Positions 43,072-51,604 of a stretch of DNA of 64,000 nt are shown one piece after another. Source of the DNA: JAIBAC01 sp046331095 (lineage in GTDB: Bacteria; Actinomycetota; Acidimicrobiia; UBA2766); NCBI GenBank assembly GCA_046331095.1, contig JAXLRM010000006.1, positions 1 through 64,000 of the forward strand. Reading direction: 5' to 3'. The stretch's first letter is position 1; every line of letters starts with the position of its first letter. A model generated the notes under the pieces. The model did not search any database. It saw nothing but the letters and a program-made list of their open reading frames with translations, and was not told the DNA's origin. A program made the translations under genes and the position numbers.

Positions 43072-43390
43072 TCGACCTGCCTTTCGCGAGCTTCAGCGAG
43101 ACACCGATGACGATCAGTCCGGCGAGTGCGGTGATCAGGTAGGGCAGCCACGTCCACGCGCCCTGCGGGAAGATCCACACCTTGGACTGCAGGTACCTGA
43201 GCAGCCCGAAAAGCGTAAGGACGAAGCCGAAGCCGAGCAGGATGCCCGCCGCGAGGGAGTACCCGAACGTCGCCCCGAGGTGCTTGGCGGGCTCGATGGT
43301 CTCCTGGCGCACGTAGTCGGTGACCATCGTGCGCAGCTCGTCGACCAGTTCCCCCACCTGTCTGTCGGGGCGGGTCCGCAGTGTCGCCAC
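43052..43390 (-). CDS. Putative holin-family membrane protein
   Basis: A 112-aa protein with a polar N-terminus (VGELVDELRTMVTDYVRQE) and two hydrophobic helices (GYSLAAGILLGFGFVLTLFGLL and YLITALAGLIVIGVSLKLA). This two-helix layout resembles the 'phage holin family' proteins widespread in actinobacterial chromosomes, which are usually not phage genes. GTG start at 43390. It overlaps the downstream single-span gene by 20 nt. Confidence 0.65.
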   Translation of the reverse strand: MATLRTRPDRQVGELVDELRTMVTDYVRQETIEPAKHLGATFGYSLAAGILLGFGFVLTLFGLLRYLQSKVWIFPQGAWTWLPYLITALAGLIVIGVSLKLAKGRSNGSSAD

Positions 43391-43470
43391 GCGGTGTCCT
43401 TCCTGGGTGCCTGTCAGTGGTCCGCGGGAGAGGTTACCGCGCCTCGCGTCCGCACCCGGGCCACTCCCGC

Positions 43471-43512
43471 ACTCCCGCCGCACCCCGCCGTACTCCCGCC
43501 GCACCCCGCCGT
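43471..43512. repeat. 21-nt direct repeat pair
   Basis: ACTCCCGCCGCACCCCGCCG plus one T occurs twice in tandem (43471-43491 and 43492-43512), with a partial third copy leading into the palindromic elements at 43519. It lies in the 306-nt gap between dacB and the holin-like gene. Confidence 0.85.
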
Positions 43513-43539
43513 ACTCCCGACGTGGGGACGTCAGCCCCC

Positions 43540-43660
43540 GACGTGGGGACGTCAGACGGGTCCACAACCCGTTTCACGTCCCCACGTCAGTGCCGTACCC
43601 CGCCGAACCCCGACGTGGGGACGTCAGACGGGTCCACAACCCGTTTCACGTCCCCACGTC
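43540..43660. repeat. Palindromic repeat family 3, two identical 49-nt copies
   Basis: Identical elements at 43540-43588 and 43612-43660. Each has perfect 13-bp arms, GACGTGGGGACGT and ACGTCCCCACGTC, and an inner 6-bp stem, ACGGGT with ACCCGT, around a CCACA loop. A half element with the left arm alone is at about 43519-43533. The 72-nt spacing is regular, but there are no spacers typical of CRISPR. Confidence 0.92.
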
Positions 43661-43696
43661 AGTGCAGACCCCCCGCCTTAGCCCGCCGACCCCGCC

Positions 43697-45064
43697 TCAG
43701 GGGGCGGGCCAGCGGCCGATGTCGGCGACGATGCGCTCCTGGATCTGGTGTGCCCTGTCGGAGCCGGCGGTGCCGTTCATCAGGATCGCGAAGTAGAGGT
43801 CGCCGTCGCCGCTGCCTGCGGCACCGACGAGGTTGGACACGTCGTTGAGGGTGCCGGTCTTGGCGCGCACGTCGCCCGCGAGGTGGCGCTTCTTGAGCGT
43901 CCCGTCGGTGCCGCCGACCGCCAACGACTTGGCGAAGACCGCGCCGACGCTCGCGTCCGACAGGCCGGCCTGGAGGAGGCCGAGCATGGCCTCGCACGTC
44001 ACCTTGGAGTCGCGGTGCAGGCCGGAGCCGTCGAGGAGGTGCACACCCGAGAGGTCGATGCCGAGCCCGCCGAGCACCGCCGCCTCCGCACGGACACCAC
44101 CCGCAGTGGTGGGGTCGCCGGCGCTGCGGCCGACGTGGCGCAACAGCACCTCGGCGATGAAGTTGTCGCTGTTCTTCTCCATGGCGGCGACGATCTCCGA
44201 CAGCGGCGGCGACTCGACCGAGGCGACCAACGTCGCGCCCTCGGGAGTCGCCCCACGACTCACGGTGACGCCCGCCCCGCCGTAGAGGCCGGCGAACGCC
44301 GCCGCGGCAGCGAGGTCGGCGTCGGCCTGGCCGTTGGCGACCTTGGGGCGGTTCGGATCGGGGTCGGGACGGCCGCGGTCGACCGCGAGACCCGAGATCC
44401 GCGGAGCCGTGAGGTCGCGTAGGTAACGGCTCTCCCAGCCCTCCACGGCCGGGTCGGTGTCGATGACCCCGGCGTCTGCGACGACGGCGCCGGCGCCGGG
44501 GTGCGCCGCGACGGCGCTGCGGGCGAGCTCGGCCAGCGACGTGCTCGCCTCGTCGGGATGGCTACGAGCCCACTGAGGCGTGGCCAGGACCGGATCTCCA
44601 CCGCCCTTCAGGTAGAGGGTGCCGTCCTTCTCCCAGACCTCGGTGCGAAAGCGGGTGTCGGCACCGACGGCCATGAGCGCCGCGAGGCCGGTGAACAACT
44701 TCGTCGTCGACGCCGGGATCAAGGACGCGTCGTCGTGGAGGCCGAACAGCATCTCACCGCTGGGCAGGCCGACCGCGACACACGACGAAGCGAGCCCCGA
44801 CCCGCCGGTGTCGGCGCCGAGGCGGCGGTCGAGGCCGACACGGGCGTCCACGGCCTCGGTGAGCTGGGGAAAGCGCGCCGGCGAGAGAAGCGCCGAGCCC
44901 GCCGGAGCGGCAGTCGCCCCGTCGCCATTTGCGCCGCTTGCGTCGCCTGCGGCAGCTCCAGCGTTCTCGCCGCTTCCCGCAGCTCGGGCCGGCACGCACG
45001 ACAGCGCCACGAGCAGCGCAGCTACAGCGGCGAGGATTGCGGAGGTTCGCAGGCGCAGGGTCAC
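43697..45064 (-). CDS. dacB: D-alanyl-D-alanine carboxypeptidase, PBP4/DacB class
   Basis: A 455-aa class C penicillin-binding protein. A signal peptide (residues 1-28, RTSAILAAVAALLVALSCVPARA) exports it. The SxxK motif is in LIPASTTKLF, SxN in EKNSDNF and KTG in DVRAKTGTLNDV, with the large insert between them that marks PBP4-type enzymes. It trims peptide stems in peptidoglycan. ATG start; 18 nt separate it from the acyl-CoA synthetase alpha stop on the same strand. Confidence 0.93.
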   Translation of the reverse strand: MTLRLRTSAILAAVAALLVALSCVPARAAGSGENAGAAAGDASGANGDGATAAPAGSALLSPARFPQLTEAVDARVGLDRRLGADTGGSGLASSCVAVGLPSGEMLFGLHDDASLIPASTTKLFTGLAALMAVGADTRFRTEVWEKDGTLYLKGGGDPVLATPQWARSHPDEASTSLAELARSAVAAHPGAGAVVADAGVIDTDPAVEGWESRYLRDLTAPRISGLAVDRGRPDPDPNRPKVANGQADADLAAAAAFAGLYGGAGVTVSRGATPEGATLVASVESPPLSEIVAAMEKNSDNFIAEVLLRHVGRSAGDPTTAGGVRAEAAVLGGLGIDLSGVHLLDGSGLHRDSKVTCEAMLGLLQAGLSDASVGAVFAKSLAVGGTDGTLKKRHLAGDVRAKTGTLNDVSNLVGAAGSGDGDLYFAILMNGTAGSDRAHQIQERIVADIGRWPAP

Positions 45065-45082
45065 GAGGAGACGGGCTCGGGT

Positions 45083-46564
45083 TCAGGGTCGGTCAAGTCC
45101 ACGACGGCGACGCCAGCGCGCCCGCCGCCACATGTGCTCGAGCGCGGCGACCGCCCTGTAGGAGGACGAGAACGCCGGCCGCCCGAGCTCGCGCAGCCGC
45201 GCGACGCCGGGGTTGTCCGGCTGGGTGACCGCCAGTTCGGTCGCCACCAGGACGGGCTTGTCGAAGCGATCGGCGACCTCGACGGCCGCCTCGGCGAAGC
45301 GCGCGTCCTGGCGCTCGTGGTACGAGACTATGCGCTCGAGGCCGAAATCCGGCCAGAAGCGGCCCTCGCGCTCCATGCGTCCCTGGTTCGACTGGATGCC
45401 GAGACCGAGGAAGATCACCGCGTCGACGCCGGGGTGGGCGGTGACGATCTCGAGGAGCTCGGGGACGGTGTCACGCGTCTCGCCGCCGGCCATGTCGGCG
45501 GGGTTGTTGCGGCTCCAACGGGGAGGCAGCTTCGCGTCGATCGCGGCCTCGAGGTCGGCGGGCAGCGCCATGAGCTCGAGGTCGCGCGAGCGCGTGATCC
45601 GGTCGGCGGTGACCACACCCCAGCCGCCGGCGCTGGTGAGCACGAACACGTTCGGCCCCCGCGGAGCGGGCTGGGTCGCGAACGCGGCGGCGGCCTCGAA
45701 CGCCGCCTCGATCGTGGGCGCCCGCGAGATCCCGGCCTGCGCGCACACGCCGTCGAAGACGGTGTCGTCCGCGGCGAGCGACCCGGTGTGGCTCGCAGCG
45801 GCACGCGCGCCCCCGCCCGTCGTCCCGCCCTTGACGAGTACCAGGGGGATCTCGGCGGCGACGGCGCGCATGTCGGCGTAGAAGCGACGCCCGTCCTCGA
45901 TGCCCTCGACGTAGGTAAGCGCCACCTCGGTCTCGGCGTCGGCGGCGAAGTAGGCGAGGTAGTCGGGCACGGTCGTGGCGGCGCAGTTGCCCGCCGAGAC
46001 CGCACGACTGACGCCTACACCACTCCATTGCGCGTAGTTCAGGAACGACGACACGAAGTTGCCCGACTGGCTCGCGATGCCGATGCGGCCGCGTGGGGGG
46101 TAGGGGGCGACGATCTGCGCGCACAGCGACGACGGCGTCGAGACGACACCCTGGCCGTTGGGTCCCGCGAGGAGGATGCCGAGCTCGTCGCAGAGGCGCA
46201 CCAGCTCGTCCTGGGCCTCGCGGCCGGACGCGCCCGCCTCGCCGTAGCCCGCCGACGCGACGAACGCCGCCTTCACCCCCTTGGCGGCGCACCGGCGCAG
46301 GATCTGGGGGTTAGCGGCGGCCGGGGTACACACGAAGACGAGGTCGGCGGCGCCGTCGGGGATCTCCGAGACGTCGGTGTAGGTCGCCATCCCGAGCACC
46401 TCGGCGCCGTCCCTGTTGGTCATGTGGACCGGGTGCGGGTAGTCGTGGCTGAGGATGTTGTGCGCCGCCACGAAGCCGAACTTGCCCGGGTGCGACGACA
46501 CGCCGGCCACGATGACGCCCTCGGGGTCGAAGAGGGCCTCGAAGCCTTCACGCGTGCCGCTCAC
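45083..46564 (-). CDS. ADP-forming acyl-CoA synthetase, alpha subunit
   Basis: A 493-aa succinyl-CoA synthetase-superfamily alpha subunit (acetate/acyl-CoA ligase, ADP-forming). The CoA-binding Rossmann start is DPEGVIVAGVSSHPGKFGF. The ligase part has GPNGQGVVSTPSSLCAQ, and the phosphohistidine loop is GGARAAASHTGSLA. The GTG start overlaps the stop of the ATP-grasp beta gene (GTGA), so both subunits are made together. It interconverts acyl-CoA + ADP + Pi with acid + CoA + ATP; acyl specificity is unknown. Confidence 0.9.
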   Translation of the reverse strand: MSGTREGFEALFDPEGVIVAGVSSHPGKFGFVAAHNILSHDYPHPVHMTNRDGAEVLGMATYTDVSEIPDGAADLVFVCTPAAANPQILRRCAAKGVKAAFVASAGYGEAGASGREAQDELVRLCDELGILLAGPNGQGVVSTPSSLCAQIVAPYPPRGRIGIASQSGNFVSSFLNYAQWSGVGVSRAVSAGNCAATTVPDYLAYFAADAETEVALTYVEGIEDGRRFYADMRAVAAEIPLVLVKGGTTGGGARAAASHTGSLAADDTVFDGVCAQAGISRAPTIEAAFEAAAAFATQPAPRGPNVFVLTSAGGWGVVTADRITRSRDLELMALPADLEAAIDAKLPPRWSRNNPADMAGGETRDTVPELLEIVTAHPGVDAVIFLGLGIQSNQGRMEREGRFWPDFGLERIVSYHERQDARFAEAAVEVADRFDKPVLVATELAVTQPDNPGVARLRELGRPAFSSSYRAVAALEHMWRRARWRRRRGLDRP

Positions 46565-47226
46565 GCGCGGACCTCTACGAGGGCGTCGACCGCCACCGGC
46601 TCGCCGTCGACGACGATCAGGGGGTTGACGTCGATCGCGACGACGTCCTCGTCCTCGCAGAACGCTGCACTGAGGCCGACGAGGATGCGTGCCAGGGCGG
46701 CACGGTCGACTGCCGGCTCGCCCCGGAACGGGCCCAGGAGCGCCTGGGTGGCGAGGTCGTCGATCATGTCCTCGGCGTCGACGCTGTCGACGGGGGCGAG
46801 GCGGAACGCCACGTCGCCAACCGCCTCGGCGAGGATGCCGCCGATGCCGACCATCACGCAGCGGCCGAAGACGGGGTCGATCGTGCAGCCGGCGATCAGC
46901 TCGCGGTTGCCGCGGACCATCTTCGACACGAGGACCGCGACGTCGCCGTCCTCGGGGCGGGCGGCGGCGAGGACAGCGGTCGCTGCGTCGCGGACCGCGG
47001 CGGCGTCGCGCAGGTCGAGGTGGACGAGGCCGCGCTCGGTCTTGTGCGCGATCGCGGCGCCGCAGAGCTTCACGGCGACGGGATAGCCGAGCGCGTCTGC
47101 GGCCACGACCGCGTCGTCGGCGGTGGCGACGAGGCGCTCGGGCGCGTGGGCGACGCCGTGGCGCGCGAGCAGCGCCTTGGAGTCGTACTCGGAGAGCGTT
47201 GCGGTCTGCGTGGCCGGCGCGGTCAT
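46561..47226 (-). CDS. ADP-forming acyl-CoA synthetase, beta (ATP-grasp) subunit
   Basis: A 221-aa ATP-grasp subunit. Motifs: LSEYDSKALLARHGV, GYPVAVKLCGAAIAHKTERG (ATP Lys) and GRCVMVGIGGILAEAVGDVAFRLAP. It ends with the conserved CEDEDVVAIDVNPLIV. It supplies the nucleotide-binding half for the alpha subunit encoded immediately downstream. The gene is divergent from the siroheme dehydrogenase, with only 48 bp between the two starts. Confidence 0.9.
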   Translation of the reverse strand: MTAPATQTATLSEYDSKALLARHGVAHAPERLVATADDAVVAADALGYPVAVKLCGAAIAHKTERGLVHLDLRDAAAVRDAATAVLAAARPEDGDVAVLVSKMVRGNRELIAGCTIDPVFGRCVMVGIGGILAEAVGDVAFRLAPVDSVDAEDMIDDLATQALLGPFRGEPAVDRAALARILVGLSAAFCEDEDVVAIDVNPLIVVDGEPVAVDALVEVRA

Positions 47227-47274
47227 CGGCAGCGGAGGCTATCGAGGCGGTCCGCCCACGTACCATCACCGTCG

Positions 47275-47844
47275 ATGGCAACGCACCCACCCTTCCTCGC
47301 CGGACTCCGCATCGAAGGCCGGGCAGCGTGCGTGGTCGGCTCCGGCCCCGACGCCGCACGGCGGGTCCGTGACCTCGAACGTGGCGGCGCGCAGGTGCGG
47401 ACGCCCGGGCTCGACTGGTCCCCCGACGACTTCGACGGCTGCATGGTCGTGGTCGTCTGCCTCGCCGACTGGGTGGACGCCGCCGAGGCCGCACGTGCGG
47501 CCGGCGCGCTCGTGTACGTCCCCGACGCGCCTTCGGCGTCGGACCTCGTGATGGCGGCGATCGTGCGTCGCGGCGACCTGCAGGTGGCGGTGTCCACCGG
47601 AGGCCGCTCCCCCGCCGCCGCGAGGCGCCTGATGGAGCTCGTCGACGCGTGGCTCCCCGAAGCGGCCGAGGCGACCCTCGACGTGCTGGCCGAGGTGCGC
47701 GCGGAGATGCGGGCCGCCCGCGAGGCGCTCCCCGACTACGAGGTGTGGGCTGCGGCCGTCGACGCCGGGCTCGCCGCGGCCGACGCTGCCGACGCACGAC
47801 GGGCGGTGCTCGCGGTGCTCGGGCTGCACGGACAGGCGAGTTGA
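47275..47844 (+). CDS. Precorrin-2 dehydrogenase (siroheme synthase N-domain like)
   Basis: A 189-aa protein resembling Met8/CysG-N. The NAD-binding start, FLAGLRIEGRAACVVGSGPDAARRVRDLE, is the family pattern, followed by VVVVCLADWV, and ends with the ST-rich DLQVAVSTGGRSPAAARRLMELVD segment and a helical C-domain. It would oxidise precorrin-2 to sirohydrochlorin (and perhaps chelate iron). A TACCAT -10-like hexamer lies 8 nt before the ATG. Its stop overlaps the nagA TTG start, a surprising pair of pathways. Confidence 0.8.
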   Translation: MATHPPFLAGLRIEGRAACVVGSGPDAARRVRDLERGGAQVRTPGLDWSPDDFDGCMVVVVCLADWVDAAEAARAAGALVYVPDAPSASDLVMAAIVRRGDLQVAVSTGGRSPAAARRLMELVDAWLPEAAEATLDVLAEVRAEMRAAREALPDYEVWAAAVDAGLAAADAADARRAVLAVLGLHGQAS

Positions 47845-48926
47845 CCTTCGTCGTCTCCGCCGAGCGGGTCTTCACCCCCGAGGCGCGCGGACCGGGCCGG
47901 GTCGCCGTCGAGGACGGCGTCGTCGTCGAGGTCACGGGGCCGGGGCGCGCCGACGCGGCGGTGCCCGTCCTCACGCCCGGCTTCGTGGACCTGCAGTGCA
48001 ACGGCACCGGTGACGTCTCCTTCGCCACCGGCGGGGAGGCCAACTGGGAACGGGCGCGGGCGTTGCTCGCCCCGAGCGGCGCCACGGCCGTCCTCCCGAC
48101 GCTGATCACGGGGACGCCGGTGACGCAGGCGTTGGAGGGGTTCTGCGTCGGCGGCCCGGGCGGGGCGGGGGTTCCGGAGTTCCCGGGGGTGCACCTCGAA
48201 GGGCCGATGCTGTCGCCTGCCCGTCACGGGGCGCACCCCGTGGAGGGCCTCGGCGACGTCGACGTCGCCGCCGTGCTCGAGTGGCCCGTGCGCCTCGTCA
48301 CGCTCGCGCCCGAGCTGCCCGGCGCTCTCAACATTGTGCGCCGCCTCGTGGCGGGCGGCGTCACGGTCGCGGCTGGCCACTCCGACGCCGATGCCGGTGA
48401 GGCGGCGGCAGCCTTCGACGCCGGGGTGCGCCTCGTCACGCACCTGTGGAACGCGATGCGGCCGATGACCCGGCGCGACCCCGGCCTCGCCGGTACCGCG
48501 CTCGTCGACGACCGCGTGCGGGTGTGCGTGATCTGCGACGGGGTCCACGTCGACCCGATCGTCGTGGAGGCCACGTGGCGTGCGGTCGGGCCGCGGCGGT
48601 TCGTCGCGGTCACCGACTCGGTCGGGGTGACTGCGGCGGGAGGATCTCGGGCGGGCCTCCACGTCGACGGTGCGGTCGTGCGTGATCGTGGAGGCGATCT
48701 CACGGGGTCTGCGATCACGATGGACGTGGCGCTGCGCAACCTCGTTCGCTGGGGGCTGGGGACCGCCGACGCGGTCGCCGCGGTCACGTCGAACCCGGCC
48801 GCCGCCATCGGTCTGTCCGGGCGCGGTGGTATCGAGGTGGGCTCGCGTGCCGACCTCGTCGCCCTCGACGCCGACCTCCACGTCCTCCCGTGGCGTGGCC
48901 AGACCCCAAACGCGGGCGGTCTGTGA
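47841..48926 (+). CDS. nagA: N-acetylglucosamine-6-phosphate deacetylase NagA
   Basis: A 361-aa amidohydrolase. Landmarks: PGFVDLQCNGTGDVSF (metal ligands near the N-terminus), HLEGPMLSPARHGAHP, AAGHSDADAGE, VTHLWNAMRPMTRR, CVICDGVHVDP and VTDSVG. The TTG start overlaps the upstream stop (TTGA). The last residues, PNAGGL, and the stop codon are encoded by copy C of the palindromic repeat family 1 (48906 onward), so the repeat defines the C-terminus. Confidence 0.92.
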   Translation: MTFVVSAERVFTPEARGPGRVAVEDGVVVEVTGPGRADAAVPVLTPGFVDLQCNGTGDVSFATGGEANWERARALLAPSGATAVLPTLITGTPVTQALEGFCVGGPGGAGVPEFPGVHLEGPMLSPARHGAHPVEGLGDVDVAAVLEWPVRLVTLAPELPGALNIVRRLVAGGVTVAAGHSDADAGEAAAAFDAGVRLVTHLWNAMRPMTRRDPGLAGTALVDDRVRVCVICDGVHVDPIVVEATWRAVGPRRFVAVTDSVGVTAAGGSRAGLHVDGAVVRDRGGDLTGSAITMDVALRNLVRWGLGTADAVAAVTSNPAAAIGLSGRGGIEVGSRADLVALDADLHVLPWRGQTPNAGGL

Positions 48927-49082
48927 CGCTGGCGGGTCGTCTTGCCCGCGTTTGGAGGGGCGACCGTCCGCAAACGCGGGCGGCCTGTTGCGCTGGCGGG
49001 CCAACCTGCCCGCGTTTGGGAAGGGGCCGTCCGCAAACGCGGGCGGTCTGTTGCGCTGGCGCGCCAACCTGCCCGCGTTTGG
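48906..49082. repeat. Palindromic repeat family 1, copies C, D and E
   Basis: Three 50-nt elements at 48906-48955, 48970-49019 and 49033-49082, 63-64 nt apart. Arms are CCAAACGCGGGC or GCAAACGCGGGC with GCCCGCGTTTGG. Cores contain GCGCTGGCGCGCCAACC or close variants. Copy C supplies the nagA stop codon. The rest of the gap to the ppk start (49083-49347) is G-rich with no gene or convincing signal beyond a TACGGT -10-like hexamer at 49333-49338. Confidence 0.93.
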
Positions 49083-49347
49083 GAGGGGGCGGGCCGGGCA
49101 GGGGACGGGGCGGTGGGGGGGCGGAATGGAGCGGCACCTCGGCCGCCCGGGTGGTGGGCGGGGGCGACCGAGGCGTCGCTCCGGCAGCCGGTTGGCGGAC
49201 CAACTGCCCGTGTAGCGCCGGGTGGGTGGCGCCGCACAACTGGGTGGTTACGTAGGGGTTTCTCCCCTCACGCGGCCGTTCCTGTCCGAAACGGCAGCCC
49301 AGTCCCAGAAACAGGGACACCTGGCGGCGTGGTACGGTCGGCCCACC

Positions 49348-51567
49348 ATGGTCCAACCCCTCGAAGACCCCGTCGCCGAGGCAGCCGCGATTCCGCTTCC
49401 GGTCGCCGACGAAGTCGCGGTCGAGGCGGTCGAGGCGGTCGAGGCCGCCGAGGATGCCGAGGACGGGACGGGCCGGCCCGGCGCGGGCGTCGACGAACTC
49501 GAAGCGCTGCAGCCGCCCGAGAGCTTCTTCAACCGCGAGATGTCGTGGCTCGAGTTCAACGAGCGTGTCCTCGCCGAGGCCTTCGACCTGCGCAACCCGC
49601 TGCTCGAGCGGGTGAAGTTCCTCGCGATCTGCGCCAACAACCTCGACGAGTTCTACATGGTGCGCGTCTCGGGCCTGCAACAGCAGGTCGACGCCGGGAT
49701 CGCGACCCGCAGCCCCGACGGGCTCACACCCAAGGAGCAACTCGAGGCGATCGACGAGCGCTCGCGGCGCATGCACGAGGACATGGCGCGCTGCTGGGTC
49801 GACGTGCTCGAACCCGAGCTCGGCGATGCCGGCCTCGCCGTGCGCGACTGGGACGAGCTCGACGAGGCAGCTCTCGACCACTTGAGCGCCCACTTCCGCG
49901 AGCAGATCTTCCCGGTCCTCACCCCCCTCGCCGTCGACCCGTCGCACCCGTTCCCCTACATCTCGAACCTGAGCCTCAACCTCGCGGTCGTGATCCGCGA
50001 CCCCGAGGAGGACGCCGAGCGCTTCGCCCGCGTCAAGGTGCCCCGCAACGTCGGCCGCTTCGTCGCCGTGAGCCCCGACAGCTCCGAGACCGTCCCCGTC
50101 GAGCAGGTCTGCGCCGCCCACCTCGGGATGCTGTTCCCGGGGATGGACATCCTCGAATGCCATGCGTTCCGGGTCACCCGCGACTCCGACCTCGACCTCG
50201 AGGACGAGGACGCCGAGGACCTCCTGCACGAGATCGAGACCGGCCTGCGCAGCCGCCGCTTCCGCTCGGTCGTGCGCCTCGAGATCGGCCCGTCGATGCC
50301 CGAGCGCATCCGCGACCTGTTGCGGCGCGAGCTCGAGATCAACTCGAGCGAGATGATCGAGACCGCCGGGATCCTCGGCCCCGCGGACATGTTCGACCTC
50401 GCGTCCGTGGACCGCCCCGAGCTGAGCGTGCGCAAGTGGAGCCCGCGCACCCCGCCGGTGCTCGAAGGCGGCGACGAGAACGTCGACCTGTTCAAACTCG
50501 TGAGCGAACGCGACGTGCTCGTGCACCACCCCTACGAGTCGTTCGGGGCTTCGGTCGAGGAGTTCATCCGCCAGGCCGTCGAGGACCCCGACGTGCTCGC
50601 GATCAAACAGACCCTGTACCGCACCACCGAGAACTCCAAGATCATGGCGAGCCTGGTGCGCGCTGCGGAGTCGGGCAAACAGGTCGTGGTCGTCGTCGAG
50701 ATCAAGGCGCGCTTCGACGAGGAGCGCAACATCCAGTGGGCCCGCCGCCTCGAGGCATCGGGCGCTCACGTCGCGTACGGCCTCGTCGGCCTCAAGACCC
50801 ACTCCAAGGCCGTGCTCGTCGTGCGCCAGGAGCGCACCGGCATCCGCCGCTACGTCCACCTCGGCACCGGCAACTACAACGCGAGCACCGCGGGGCTCTA
50901 CGAGGACCTCGGCCTCTTCTCGGCGCGGCCCGAGTACGGCGCCGATCTCACCGACCTGTTCAACTTCCTGACCGGCTACTCGCGCCAACGCGAGTTCCGC
51001 ACCCTCTTGGTCGCGCCGTACTCGCTGCGACGCGGCTTGATGGCGCGCATCGAGCGCGAGCGCGACATCGCACTCGCAGGCGGGACCGGCCGGATCCGGA
51101 TCAAGGTCAACAGCGTCGTCGACCCCGAGATGATCGCGGCGCTGTACCAGGCGTCGCAGGCCGGCGTCGAGATCGACCTGATCGTGCGCGGGATCTGCTG
51201 CCTGCGCCCGGGGCTCGCGGGCATCTCGGAGCGGATCCGCGTGCGGTCGATCCTCGGGCGCTTCCTCGAGCACTCGCGGGTGTACCACTTCCACAACGAC
51301 GGCGACGACGAGTACTGGCTCGGATCCGCCGACATGATGCAGCGCAACCTCGACCGCCGCGTCGAGACCGTGTTCCCGATCCTCGACCCGGCCCTGCGCG
51401 ACGAGATGTCGGCGCTGTTGGACCTCAACCTCGCCGACAACCGCCAGGCGTGGACGCTCGACGCGGACGGGACCTGGACCCGGCTCGCGCCGCCCGCGGA
51501 TCCCGAGGACGAGATCTCGCTGCACGCCTCGCTGATGGACCGCGCCTGGAACCGCTCGCTGTCCTGA
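49348..51567 (+). CDS. ppk: Polyphosphate kinase 1
   Basis: A 739-aa Ppk1 that builds polyphosphate from ATP. The N-domain reads SFFNREMSWLEFNERVLAEA and FLAICANNLDEFYMVRVSGL. The catalytic part has the phosphorylated His in GLKTHSKAVLVVR, with the partner HLGTGNYN, and conserved IKQTLYRTTENSKI. A Val/Glu/Ala-rich low-complexity N-terminal extension (about 1-45) precedes the fold. ATG at 49348 is preferred over upstream in-frame starts. Confidence 0.96.
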   Translation: MVQPLEDPVAEAAAIPLPVADEVAVEAVEAVEAAEDAEDGTGRPGAGVDELEALQPPESFFNREMSWLEFNERVLAEAFDLRNPLLERVKFLAICANNLDEFYMVRVSGLQQQVDAGIATRSPDGLTPKEQLEAIDERSRRMHEDMARCWVDVLEPELGDAGLAVRDWDELDEAALDHLSAHFREQIFPVLTPLAVDPSHPFPYISNLSLNLAVVIRDPEEDAERFARVKVPRNVGRFVAVSPDSSETVPVEQVCAAHLGMLFPGMDILECHAFRVTRDSDLDLEDEDAEDLLHEIETGLRSRRFRSVVRLEIGPSMPERIRDLLRRELEINSSEMIETAGILGPADMFDLASVDRPELSVRKWSPRTPPVLEGGDENVDLFKLVSERDVLVHHPYESFGASVEEFIRQAVEDPDVLAIKQTLYRTTENSKIMASLVRAAESGKQVVVVVEIKARFDEERNIQWARRLEASGAHVAYGLVGLKTHSKAVLVVRQERTGIRRYVHLGTGNYNASTAGLYEDLGLFSARPEYGADLTDLFNFLTGYSRQREFRTLLVAPYSLRRGLMARIERERDIALAGGTGRIRIKVNSVVDPEMIAALYQASQAGVEIDLIVRGICCLRPGLAGISERIRVRSILGRFLEHSRVYHFHNDGDDEYWLGSADMMQRNLDRRVETVFPILDPALRDEMSALLDLNLADNRQAWTLDADGTWTRLAPPADPEDEISLHASLMDRAWNRSLS

Positions 51568-51604
51568 CGCCCTCCGTTCCCGGCTGCCCGATCCGGTCGG
51601 ACGC

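Noticed and set aside
43471..43660. CRISPR array
   Set aside because: Only two full copies, each is a complete hairpin without unique spacers, and no cas genes are near.
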